Shown: in pieces, positions 6,720 through 13,152 of the stretch
Layout of the letters: each line of letters opens with the position of its first letter
Position numbering within the stretch: the stretch's first letter is position 1
Source of the DNA: JAYZVT01 sp050248375
Lineage (GTDB): Bacteria; Pseudomonadota; Alphaproteobacteria; Rhizobiales; Methyloligellaceae
DNA: 14,516 nucleotides
Assembly: GCA_050248375.1 (NCBI GenBank)
Contig: JBFWSL010000061.1
Location: 1 to 14,516 of the forward strand
Direction: 5' to 3'
The notes under the pieces: generated by a model
Seen by the model: only the letters and a program-made list of their open reading frames with translations
Database searches by the model: none
Told to the model about the DNA's origin: nothing
Made by a program: the position numbers and the translations under genes

Positions 6720-6886
6720 GGAGACATTCCGACCAAACGCGGCCCCGCCGGGGGGTGTCAAGCAACCAGTTGTCATTGCCGCGAACGGGACGCGTTTTCC
6801 CCGCAAGCCCGAATTTGCGGTAGCTTCTCCGCCTCTTTCCGCCTAACAGACGTCCGGGCAATCCCGTTTCCGCAGGCGATCCAGCA

Positions 6887-7567
6887 ATGGCACAGCAGCG
6901 TTTCGTGCACAGATTTTCCCGGCCCCTGCAGCGTGCGCTCCGGCGCAACGTCGTGACCGGCACTTTGTATGCCCTCGCCTCCCTGCGCTTCAGCAAAAAG
7001 TCGTGGCTGCGCCAGGTCGGCTGGTGGGAGAGCTTCCGCGGCCGCGCCGCCGTGGACCGCCGCTGGAAGCCGATCCCCTGGTACACCTACCCGGCAATCG
7101 CCTTCCTGGACGGCCGCGTCAGGCCCGAGTGGGACGTGTTCGAATACGGATCGGGCAGCTCCACCCTGTGGTGGGCGGCGCGGACCGCCAGCGTCACCGC
7201 CTGCGAAAGCGACGAGGCCTGGTTCCGCAAGGTCGACGCCGGGAAGCCGGCCAACGTGACCCTGCTGCTGCGCGGCCTGGGCGAGGGCGGCTACGCCCGC
7301 ACGCTCGAGGGCTATGCCGGCCGTTTCGACGTCATCGTCATCGACGGCTTCGAGCGCAACGACTGCGCCGCGCTCGCCGCGCAGGCCCTGAAGCCCGGCG
7401 GCGTGGTGGTATGGGACAACTCCGACCGCGACCGCTACGCATCCGGCATGGACCTTCTCAGGTCGCAGGGCTTCCGCCGCGTCGATTTCCACGGCCCCGG
7501 CCCCGGCGCCGTGCGCGGCTGGTGCACCAGCGTCTTCTACCGCCCGGACAACTGCCTGGGACTCTAG
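6887..7567 (+). CDS. Class I SAM-dependent methyltransferase-like protein
   Basis: The 226-residue product has a Rossmann-type core. Motif I is F-E-Y-G-S-G-S-S-T (residues 85-93), an acidic ribose-binding candidate is E107 after T-A-C, and V-I-V-I-D-G (149-154) and K-P-G-G-V-V-V-W-D-N (169-178) match later strands. The N-terminal 60 residues are basic and aromatic with W-W-E-S-F and W-Y-T-Y-P-A segments, which suggests a soluble or peripherally bound enzyme. Similar short proteins often sit in polysaccharide or glycan loci, but no such genes are near. The ATG at 6887 lacks a clear ribosome site; a GTG at 6905 is possible. Methyl acceptor is unknown. It converges on soxX with only 23 bases between. 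Confidence 0.78.
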   Translation: MAQQRFVHRFSRPLQRALRRNVVTGTLYALASLRFSKKSWLRQVGWWESFRGRAAVDRRWKPIPWYTYPAIAFLDGRVRPEWDVFEYGSGSSTLWWAARTASVTACESDEAWFRKVDAGKPANVTLLLRGLGEGGYARTLEGYAGRFDVIVIDGFERNDCAALAAQALKPGGVVVWDNSDRDRYASGMDLLRSQGFRRVDFHGPGPGAVRGWCTSVFYRPDNCLGL

Positions 7568-7590
7568 GGTCCGTCACCCAGGCATGGGCG

Positions 7591-8220
7591 TCACTTGTTG
7601 ACCGGCGACTCCGGATCCATCAGCAGCGCCACCAGATGCTTGATCTGCTCGATGCTCAGCACGCCGTTGCTGCCCAGGCGCGGCATGTTCGAGCAGGGCA
7701 GCACCGCGTGGGAGTTGTAGATCTTGGTGTAGACCGCCTTCACCTCCTCCGGCTTGAAGCCCCGCTCCTTGCCGTAGTTGTAGAGCGTCGGCCCGATGGT
7801 CCCGAAGCTCACTTCCTTCCGGGAGAGCTGGTGGCAGGCATAGCAGTTGCCGCCGTTGTCCCGCCTCGGCGGATAATCGGAGAAGCGCAGGCCGTAGCCC
7901 GACTGCGCGATCTTCTCGCCTTCCTCCCACTTGCCCATCAGCACGCCGTCCTCGGGGAACTTCACGCTCGCCGTCTCGCGGGCCTGGATCTCCTCGAACT
8001 GCTTCTGGGAGGGCGCGTTGTGCGTCTCCGAGCAGACCTTCATGGTCGCGTCTTGGTCGAGCCGTTTGGCCCAGTCGTCCTTGGCCCGGGGCCAGCCCGT
8101 CTTCATCGCGGCATCGAGGGCCGCCGAATCCACCGCCGGCTTGTCCGCCGCCGCGCCGATGCCGGCCATTGCCATGGCCGCCGCGGCGCCGAACGCGCCG
8201 ATCAGAATATGCTTCCGCAT
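7591..8220 (-). CDS. soxX: SoxX, c-type cytochrome subunit of SoxAX
   Basis: The 209-residue periplasmic cytochrome is the small subunit of the SoxAX complex, which attaches thiosulfate to the carrier SoxYZ. A signal peptide spans residues 1-25 (A-A-A before D). The single haem motif C-Y-A-C-H is at 126-130, the likely axial Met is M179 in C-S-N-M-P-R-L-G, and the family signature D-P-E-S-P-V-N-K ends the protein. Two further cysteines (C63, C176) may form a disulfide. It belongs to the long SoxX type with an extra N-terminal segment of about 100 residues; many SoxX proteins are shorter. Its AGGGAG ribosome site overlaps the soxA stop codon, so translation is probably coupled. Downstream soxYZ is absent. 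Confidence 0.93.
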   Translation of the reverse strand: MRKHILIGAFGAAAAMAMAGIGAAADKPAVDSAALDAAMKTGWPRAKDDWAKRLDQDATMKVCSETHNAPSQKQFEEIQARETASVKFPEDGVLMGKWEEGEKIAQSGYGLRFSDYPPRRDNGGNCYACHQLSRKEVSFGTIGPTLYNYGKERGFKPEEVKAVYTKIYNSHAVLPCSNMPRLGSNGVLSIEQIKHLVALLMDPESPVNK

Positions 8221-8230
8221 GGGTCGCTCC

Positions 8231-9079
8231 CTAGCGCTTGATGGCCGGAGCGGATATCTCGCCCCCGGCCGCGTTGTCGACGAGATAGGCCACCAGCGCC
8301 ACCGCCACTTCCGAGCCGAACTCGAGCTGCGGCATGCGCATCTGCCAGAAGCAGTCGTAGAGACGATGCTGCATGGTCATCACATGGGTGCTGGACACGC
8401 GGTAGGCCGGCCATTCGCCGACCACCTTCATGGCTTCGGCCGGCTCCGCCAGCGCCGGCAGCGGCTGCAGCCGGATGCGTTTGCCGGTTTCCGTATGACA
8501 GCTCGCGCAGGAGAAGTCGTGCGGCCCCTGGCGGCGGAAGAAGATGGCCTCGCCAAGCGCGATGGCCTGCTTCTCCTTGGCGTGATCCTTGGGCGCGGCG
8601 AAGACCTTGCCGGCCGACTGGTTGGCGATCCATGTCACCATGGCGCCGAGATCCTTCACCGGCGAGCCGCCGCCGGGATGCGGCTTCTTGCGGAAATCGG
8701 CCATGTCGAGGCCCTGCAGCTTCTCCATGCACCACAGCACCCGCGACTCCGCGTCCATCACCCGGTCGACGTCGGCGAAGTAGCGCGGCAGTTCGGCGAA
8801 GGCCCCTTCCACCACGCCGGGGCCCTTGCCGAGGTCGCATTTTTCCAGCGTCACCTTGGCTTCGCCCGCGGGCGTCTTCCACAGCACCTCGCCGCGGTCG
8901 GCATCCAGCAGGCCGGGATTGGCGAAGGGGTCCGCCTTCAGCATCTCGCGGTATTTTGCGATGCCCCTTTCGATCTCCGCGGCTTCGTCCGCCCGGGCCG
9001 CCGGCGCGTGCGCAGGCAACGCCGCCGCGGCCAGGACGGCGGAAACCGCCCAGCACAGATTACGCACATGAAAGTGCAT
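8231..9079 (-). CDS. soxA: SoxA, monohaem-type catalytic cytochrome of SoxAX
   Basis: The 282-residue periplasmic protein is the catalytic subunit of L-cysteine S-thiosulfotransferase (SoxAX). A signal peptide ends near A-R-A/D-E (about residue 30). Only one haem motif is present, C-A-S-C-H at 191-195. The expected active cysteine, persulfidated in characterised SoxA, is C243 in Y-D-C-F-W-Q-M-R. In place of the N-terminal haem of dihaem SoxA there are lone cysteines C81 and C117, which could form a disulfide as in the monohaem type. The ATG at 9079 is chosen because AGGGAGGA lies 6-7 bases upstream; in-frame codons further up would push the signal peptide inside. The order soxA-soxX with a 10-base gap differs from the common soxXYZAB order. 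No other sox gene is in the window. Confidence 0.95.
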   Translation of the reverse strand: MHFHVRNLCWAVSAVLAAAALPAHAPAARADEAAEIERGIAKYREMLKADPFANPGLLDADRGEVLWKTPAGEAKVTLEKCDLGKGPGVVEGAFAELPRYFADVDRVMDAESRVLWCMEKLQGLDMADFRKKPHPGGGSPVKDLGAMVTWIANQSAGKVFAAPKDHAKEKQAIALGEAIFFRRQGPHDFSCASCHTETGKRIRLQPLPALAEPAEAMKVVGEWPAYRVSSTHVMTMQHRLYDCFWQMRMPQLEFGSEVAVALVAYLVDNAAGGEISAPAIKR

Positions 9080-9510
9080 GAAGTTCCTCCCTGACATCGG
9101 ACCGGAAAGTCGCGCCGGTCGTTGCGCGGCCAACACTGGCGCCGCATGGGCGACGCTCGCTCAGGGAAGCACGCACCACCCGGACGGGGCGCGGCACGCA
9201 TCATCTGCAGCCTCTGGAGACCATGCCCCTTTGGTCTGAAATGGCGGTGTTCGGTGCTTTCGGCGCGAGAATTTGCCTCACACTTTGCAGTTGCGTGGAA
9301 AAATATACCTGCGGCCCGGGAGCCGGGCAAGCGGCCCGCCATATCGGCGGCGCAAACGCGGCAGCCTTTCCGCGCCAGGAGCACACTCCCGTCTTACGAT
9401 TGACGCGTTCGGGGGCTATCAAACCGGACAGCGCGACGAACAGGGGGTCGCCGCATCACGCAGGGCCGGGCCCCGTGCCGAGGGACACGGACCGGCCGGA
9501 AGGAGGAACC
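9080..9510. other. Divergent intergenic region between soxA and a 75-residue orphan gene
   Basis: This 431-base stretch should hold the control elements for soxA (minus) and the small gene at 9511 (plus). It contains an AT-rich patch (about 9299-9308, gaaaaatata) unlike its surroundings and a tight hairpin GCCCGG-GAG-CCGGGC (9314-9328). I found no convincing -35/-10 pair, no clear regulator half-sites and no other well-supported gene. A frame running in from 9223 joins the small gene but has no ribosome site at its start. Confidence 0.5.
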
Positions 9511-9738
9511 ATGGGACTCCCGAAGATCGTCATGGACGGCCGCCAGGTCGTCCTGTTGAGCGGCTTCAGAATCGAACCCGGGCGCGGATACAGGCCCAGG
9601 GGCCATGTGGCCGGCGACGCCGCCGCCGGCGCGCCGCTGGCCATCGACGCCAGCGACAAGCTCCGTCAGGCGGTGCGCAGGAACCCCGACGCGGTCGCCT
9701 TCGGCTATGTGGTGGGCGAATGGGTGGCCGGCGCGTAG
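9511..9738 (+). CDS. Small orphan protein, 75 residues, unknown function
   Basis: The ATG at 9511 is preceded by AAGGAGGA at ideal spacing, the best ribosome site in the window, so this small gene is probably real. The product has no signal peptide, membrane helix or cysteine. It begins with a possible strand segment K-I-V-M-D-G-R-Q-V-V-L-L, followed by a Gly/Arg-rich turn (residues 24-31), then L-R-Q-A-V-R-R-N-P-D (51-60), a likely helix, and a final strand A-V-A-F-G-Y-V-V-G-E-W. I do not recognise a family. It is divergent from soxA and convergent with asd. A link to sulfur oxidation is possible from position alone and is not otherwise supported. Confidence 0.7.
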   Translation: MGLPKIVMDGRQVVLLSGFRIEPGRGYRPRGHVAGDAAAGAPLAIDASDKLRQAVRRNPDAVAFGYVVGEWVAGA

Positions 9739-9802
9739 CCGAACGCTGCCTCACGGACATATCCCGGCGCGGACCGGGGTCCAAGATAACGCTTTATATG
9801 GG

Positions 9803-9861
9803 CCCCGGGCCTTCGCCGCGCCGTAGGGGCTTCGGCCCCGCAGGCGGGTCTTCGCCCGGGG
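9803..9861. repeat. Compound GC palindrome between the orphan gene and asd
   Basis: The outer arms CCCCGGGC (9803-9810) and GCCCGGGG (9854-9861) pair perfectly. Inside lies GGGGC-TTCG-GCCCC (9826-9839), a stem capped by a stable UUCG-type tetraloop. The right part (9846-9863) is the reverse complement of 13000-13017, so it belongs to the same dispersed family. Its place between convergent genes suits a bidirectional terminator, though no T-run follows on either strand. Confidence 0.6.
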
Positions 9862-9867
9862 TTCGAT

Positions 9868-10893
9868 TCAGGCCGCCTTCTTCAGCAGCCCGCGGTTGAC
9901 CAGCGTCTCGGCGATCTGGACGGTGTTGAGCGCCGCGCCCTTGCGCAGGTTGTCGGAGACCACCCACAGGGACAGGCCGTTCTCCACCGTGGCGTCCTCG
10001 CGGATGCGGCTGACGAAGGTGGCGTAGTCGCCCACGCACTCGACCGGCGTCACGTAGCCGCCGTCCTCGGGCTTGTCGACCACCAGCAGTCCCGGCGCCT
10101 CGCGCAGGAGGCCGCGCGCCTCCTCCGGCGTGATCGGCTTCTCGAACTCGATGTTGACCGCTTCGGAGTGGCCCACGAACACCGGCACGCGCACGCAGGT
10201 CGCCGTCAGCTTGATGGCGGGGTCGAGGATCTTCTTGGTCTCGGCCACCATCTTCCATTCCTCCTTCGTGTAGCCGTCCTCCATGAAGACGTCGATATGG
10301 GGAATGCAGTTGAAGGCGATCTGCTTGGTGAACTTCGCGGGCTCGGGCATGTCGTTGACGTAGATGCCCTTGGTCTGCAGCCACAGCTCGTCCATGGCGT
10401 CCTTGCCGGCGCCCGAGACGGACTGGTAGGTGGCCACCACCACGCGCTTGATCTTCGCCGCGTCGTGCAGCGGCTTCAGCGCCACCACGAGCTGCGCCGT
10501 GGAGCAGTTCGGGTTGGCGATGATGTTCTTCCTGGTGAAGCCCGCGATGGCGTCGGCGTTCACTTCCGGCACGATCAGCGGCACGTCGGCGTCGTAGCGC
10601 CATGCCGAGGAATTGTCGATGACGACGCAGCCCTTGGCCGCGATGCGGGGCGACCACTCCCTGGAGACGGAGCCGCCCGCCGACATCAGCGCGAAGTCCA
10701 CCCGCGAGAAATCGAACTGCTCCAGGTCCTGGCATTTCAGGGTGCGGTCGCCGAAGGAGCACTCCTGCCCGAGCGAGCGGCGCGAGGCGATGGCGAAGCA
10801 TTCGTCGACCGGAAACTGGCGGTCGCTGAGGATTTCCAGCATTTCCCGGCCCACGTTGCCCGTGGCGCCGACGACCGCGACCTTGTAGCCCAT
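9868..10893 (-). CDS. asd: Aspartate-semialdehyde dehydrogenase
   Basis: The 341-residue cytoplasmic enzyme reduces aspartyl phosphate to aspartate semialdehyde with NADPH, the branch step to lysine/diaminopimelate, threonine and methionine. The nucleotide-binding loop G-A-T-G-N-V-G is at residues 9-15, the catalytic cysteine is C130 in N-P-N-C-S-T-A-Q, and the acid/base histidine is H242 in V-F-V-G-H-S-E. Length and the I-P-H-I-D-V-F segment fit the bacterial type close to the alphaproteobacterial enzymes. The ATG at 10893 has only a weak upstream ggaaag. Alphaproteobacteria often place asd just after leuB; here the two share strand but are separated by about 2.3 kb of other genes. Confidence 0.96.
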   Translation of the reverse strand: MGYKVAVVGATGNVGREMLEILSDRQFPVDECFAIASRRSLGQECSFGDRTLKCQDLEQFDFSRVDFALMSAGGSVSREWSPRIAAKGCVVIDNSSAWRYDADVPLIVPEVNADAIAGFTRKNIIANPNCSTAQLVVALKPLHDAAKIKRVVVATYQSVSGAGKDAMDELWLQTKGIYVNDMPEPAKFTKQIAFNCIPHIDVFMEDGYTKEEWKMVAETKKILDPAIKLTATCVRVPVFVGHSEAVNIEFEKPITPEEARGLLREAPGLLVVDKPEDGGYVTPVECVGDYATFVSRIREDATVENGLSLWVVSDNLRKGAALNTVQIAETLVNRGLLKKAA

Positions 10894-10959
10894 GACCTGG
10901 TACTTTCCACAAATATGCCCGAAACCAGTCTGCTTCCGGGCTGTTTTCCAATGGCGCGT

Positions 10960-10988
10960 GACATAGGCTCATACGCGCGTCTTTGCAA
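10960..10988 (-). promoter_or_regulatory. Possible sigma-70 promoter for asd
   Basis: Reading the minus strand, TTGCAA (10988-10983) and TATGTC (10965-10960) are separated by exactly 17 bases and lie 67 bases upstream of the asd start. The -10 box matches only three of six consensus positions, so this is a weak candidate. Confidence 0.25.
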
Positions 10989-11017
10989 GATCGCATGCAA
11001 GCCTTAACGGGGATGTC

Positions 11018-11383
11018 ATGACCGCCGCGGCCCGCTCCAGACCCGCCACCTACGACCAGTTCTGGCTGGCCTATCTCAGGGCCCATTCCCGCCGCAGGAC
11101 GCGGGCGATCCATTATTGCGGCATCACCATCATCATCGCCGGCCTCGTGGCGGGCCTCTGGCTGGGCGACTGGCTGGTGATCGCCGGCGGGGTCGTCATC
11201 GGCTATGTCACGGCCTGGGCGGCCCATTTCACCGTCCAGGGCAACGTCCCGGTCATGTTCGAGGGGCCGAAGCAGGCCCTGTGGTCGGCGGCTTCCGGCC
11301 TGCGCATGTATGCGCTCGGCCTGACCATGCAGCTCGGGCCGCATCTGCGCCGCGCCGGCATCAAGGACGGGGCGAACTCATGA
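11018..11383 (+). CDS. DUF962 / Mpo1-like small membrane protein
   Basis: The 121-residue product matches the DUF962 family. Diagnostic pieces are Y-D-Q-F-W-L-A-Y-L-R-A-H (12-23), T-R-A-I-H-Y-C-G (28-35) and A-W-A-A-H-F-T-V-Q-G-N-V-P-V-M-F (66-81). Two membrane helices lie about 36-50 and 53-70. The yeast member Mpo1 is an iron-dependent dioxygenase acting on 2-hydroxy fatty acids, and the conserved histidines H23, H32 and H70 fit metal binding; that the bacterial protein does the same is inference. GGGGA lies about 7 bases before the ATG. It diverges from asd and converges on the DoxX-type gene. Confidence 0.83.
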   Translation: MTAAARSRPATYDQFWLAYLRAHSRRRTRAIHYCGITIIIAGLVAGLWLGDWLVIAGGVVIGYVTAWAAHFTVQGNVPVMFEGPKQALWSAASGLRMYALGLTMQLGPHLRRAGIKDGANS

Positions 11384-11384
11384 A

Positions 11385-11411
11385 CTCCCTCTCCCCTGGG
11401 GGGGAGGTGAG
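11385..11411. terminator. Hairpin between convergent DUF962 and DoxX genes
   Basis: CTCCCTCTCCCC and GGGGGGGAGGTGAG can fold into an imperfect stem, with a perfect core CTCCCC (11391-11396) and GGGGAG (11401-11406). It fills the 29-base gap between two convergent stop codons, the usual place for a shared terminator. No T-run is present on either strand. Confidence 0.45.
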
Positions 11412-11412
11412 A

Positions 11413-11790
11413 TCAGCGCCGGTCCAGCGACAGCGCGCCCGGCCCCGCCGCCGCCAGCAGCAGGAAGCCTCCGGCCAGCCCCACATTCTTCATGAACTGG
11501 ATCGACTGCGTCCGGTCGCCGAAATCGAAATGGAACAGCAGCGCGGCGAGCAGCGTGAAGCCGGCCAGCGCCAGCGCCGCCCAGCGGGTCTGCCAGCCCG
11601 CGAGAACCGCCAGCCCGCCGCCCAGTTCGGTCAGGATCACCAGCGGCAGCAGCAGTCCCGGCACGCCCTTCGAGGCCATGTATTGCGCCGTGGCCGAATA
11701 GCCGAGCAGCTTGGCCACGCCCGACCAGATGTAGATGAGCGACAGCATCACCCGGCCGGCCGCCTTGAACCAGGGATCGAGTTGGGTCAT
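11413..11790 (-). CDS. DoxX-family membrane protein
   Basis: The 125-residue product has the four-helix DoxX/YphA-like pattern: helix 1 with R-V-M-L-S-L-I-Y-I-W-S-G-V-A-K-L (about 13-28), then A-T-A-Q-Y-M-A-S-K-G-V-P, helix 2 with E-L-G-G-G-L-A-V-L-A-G, and a later Q-F-M-K-N-V-G-L-A-G-G-F segment. The ATG at 11790 is chosen because GGAGG lies 7-8 bases upstream; the open frame to 11874 has no such support. Family members sit in the inner membrane and some are linked to redox stress, but no reaction is established for this branch. It is not the DoxD/DoxA thiosulfate:quinone oxidoreductase, so no link with the nearby sox genes should be assumed. Confidence 0.87.
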   Translation of the reverse strand: MTQLDPWFKAAGRVMLSLIYIWSGVAKLLGYSATAQYMASKGVPGLLLPLVILTELGGGLAVLAGWQTRWAALALAGFTLLAALLFHFDFGDRTQSIQFMKNVGLAGGFLLLAAAGPGALSLDRR

Positions 11791-11914
11791 CGGAAAACCT
11801 CCACAAGTGGGAAACTCCGCCGACCCTAGCCCGAATCTTCCGGTCCCGCCTGCCCCATCTTCGGGCGGCGGCAAACGGGCCTGCGCGGTCTCGGCCCCTT
11901 GTCGGGGACCGACC

Positions 11915-12241
11915 CTAGCTGTTGCTGGGCTTGGGGATCGACCCGCGCGCCTCGCTCACATAGTCCCGGGCGGAGTCGATGGCGTACTGGCACGCGCCCT
12001 CGTCGCCCAGCATGTGCAGGCGCTCGGCGCGGGACATGGCCGAGCGGGCCGACTCCAGCGCGGAATCGAATTTCGACTGCACCTCCTGGCCCGCGTTGGC
12101 GGCGATGGGCGCCACGTCGGCGGTCAGCGCGATGTCCTGCTTCAGCATGCCGATGGCCCAGGCGCAATCGGCTTTCGCCGGCGCCGCCCCCAGCGCGGCC
12201 CCCAGCGCGGCCGCGCCGATGGCAGTCATGATCCTGTTCAT
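11915..12241 (-). CDS. Small exported protein of unknown function
   Basis: The 108-residue product starts with a clear signal peptide (residues 1-24, Ala-rich, ending A-K-A before D). The mature part is about 84 residues, mainly helical, with regularly spaced A-x-x-A segments (Q-S-K-F-D-S-A-L-E-S-A-R-S-A-M-S) and two cysteines, C26 and C84, that could form a periplasmic disulfide. The tail is Ser/Pro-rich. GGGAGGAAG lies 6-7 bases before the ATG at 12241, so the start is well supported; a longer open frame to 12709 is just the shadow of the opposite gene. I do not recognise the family. It lies 124 bases upstream of the DoxX-type gene on the same strand. Confidence 0.8.
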   Translation of the reverse strand: MNRIMTAIGAAALGAALGAAPAKADCAWAIGMLKQDIALTADVAPIAANAGQEVQSKFDSALESARSAMSRAERLHMLGDEGACQYAIDSARDYVSEARGSIPKPSNS

Positions 12242-12344
12242 GTCGGTCTTCCTCCCAATGGCCGAAAGCCCCTTTCCGGCCCAGAATCCACGCCCTAGTA
12301 AAGAGCAAGGCCGGCCCCGCCCGCAAGGGGAACCGGGGCCGCTC

Positions 12345-12365
12345 GCGGCGAATTCATCGCCGCGC
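12345..12365 (+). other. Hairpin in the leader of the DUF1697 gene
   Basis: CGCGGCG (12345-12351), loop AATTCAT, CGCCGCG (12359-12365) is a perfect 7-bp stem. It ends just before the GGAGGTGAGGA ribosome site of the gene at 12381, leaving the site exposed. Role unknown. Confidence 0.35.
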
Positions 12366-12380
12366 GGAGGTGAGGACGCA

Positions 12381-12926
12381 ATGAGCACGAGGATCGCCCT
12401 GCTGCGCGCGGTGAACGTATCCGGCACGGGCAAGCTGGCCATGGCCGATCTGCGGGCTTTCTTCAAGGCCCTGGGGCACCCGGATGCCCGCACCCTGCTC
12501 CAGACCGGCAACGTGGTGTTCACGGCCAGGGACGGGAACAGCCCGGCGGAGCTGGAGGCCACGCTGGAACGCGAGGCCCGCGACCGCCTCGGCCTCGGCA
12601 CGTGTTTTTTCGTCCGCGACGCGAAGGAATGGCGTTCGCTGGTCGCGGACAACCCCTTTCCGAAGGAGTCGGCGCGCGACCCCGCCCGCGCCGTGGCGCT
12701 GCTGCTCAAGGAGGCCGTCGCGGAGGAACGGGTGGAGGATCTGAGGGCCGCGATCGCCGGCCCGGAGACCGTTGCCGCCGCGGGCCGGACCCTCTACGCG
12801 CTCTATCCCGATGGCCAGGGACGCTCGAAGCTGACGCTGGCCCTCATCGAGCGCAGGCTCGGCACCCGCGCCACCGCGCGCAACTGGAACACGGTGCTGA
12901 AGATCGCGAAGCTCGCGGGGGCGTAG
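12381..12926 (+). CDS. DUF1697 family protein
   Basis: The 181-residue product matches DUF1697, recognised by the opening A-L-L-R-A-V-N-V-S-G ... M-A-D-L-R-A-F-F-K-A-L-G (family form L-L-R-G-x-N-V-G-G) followed by T-L-L-Q-T-G-N-V-V-F. The late segment T-A-R-N-W-N-T-V-L-K-I also fits. The family is widespread, cytoplasmic and without an established function. Ala and Ser replace the usual Gly residues in the opening motif, a mild departure. GGAGGTGAGGA upstream supports the ATG at 12381. The gene is divergent from the small exported protein and convergent with leuB. Confidence 0.88.
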   Translation: MSTRIALLRAVNVSGTGKLAMADLRAFFKALGHPDARTLLQTGNVVFTARDGNSPAELEATLEREARDRLGLGTCFFVRDAKEWRSLVADNPFPKESARDPARAVALLLKEAVAEERVEDLRAAIAGPETVAAAGRTLYALYPDGQGRSKLTLALIERRLGTRATARNWNTVLKIAKLAGA

Positions 12927-12999
12927 GAAAAAGGTCGGAAGCAATATGCCTGCGGTGGGACCCTGGTCCGCGCCGGGATTTCGGGTTCCTTGTTCCGAA

Positions 13000-13021
13000 A
13001 CCCCGGGCGAAGACCCGGGGT
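13000..13021. repeat. GC palindrome, family copy after leuB (first)
   Basis: ACCCCGGG (13000-13007), loop CGAAGA, CCCGGGGT (13014-13021) makes a perfect 8-bp stem. Bases 13000-13017 recur as reverse complement at 9846-9863. It lies between the convergent DUF1697 and leuB genes. Confidence 0.7.
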
Positions 13022-13051
13022 CCATGGCGGTCCGGCCCCCGCCTGCGCTTA

Positions 13052-13080
13052 CGCTGGACCCCGGCTTGAAGCCGGGGTTT
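13052..13080. repeat. GC palindrome, family copy after leuB (second)
   Basis: ACCCCGGCTT (13058-13067) and AAGCCGGGGT (13069-13078) are perfect 10-bp arms around one base, giving a hairpin with a short TTGAA loop. The lead-in CGCTGGACCCCGGC (13052-13065) recurs exactly at 14346-14359. The type resembles REP-like palindromes common between alphaproteobacterial genes. Confidence 0.7.
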
Positions 13081-13152
13081 CGGGATCGAGGCCCGCCAAA
13101 ACGCGCCGAAACCTCGGCCCGCGCCGGAGTTTCGCGCAGCATGACCGGCGGG

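Noticed and set aside
9223..9510. Longer version of the 75-residue protein starting at 9223
   Set aside because: No ribosome site at 9223, and the added sequence has non-coding composition, while ATG 9511 has a perfect site.
11413..11790. DoxX gene as part of a thiosulfate pathway with soxAX
   Set aside because: DoxD/DoxA thiosulfate:quinone oxidoreductase is a different arrangement; this protein is of the broad four-helix DoxX type, and it is separated from sox by asd and other genes.
11915..12709. 264-residue minus-strand frame extending the exported orphan upstream
   Set aside because: The upstream part is antisense to the DUF1697 gene, and the signal peptide and ribosome site fix the start at 12241.
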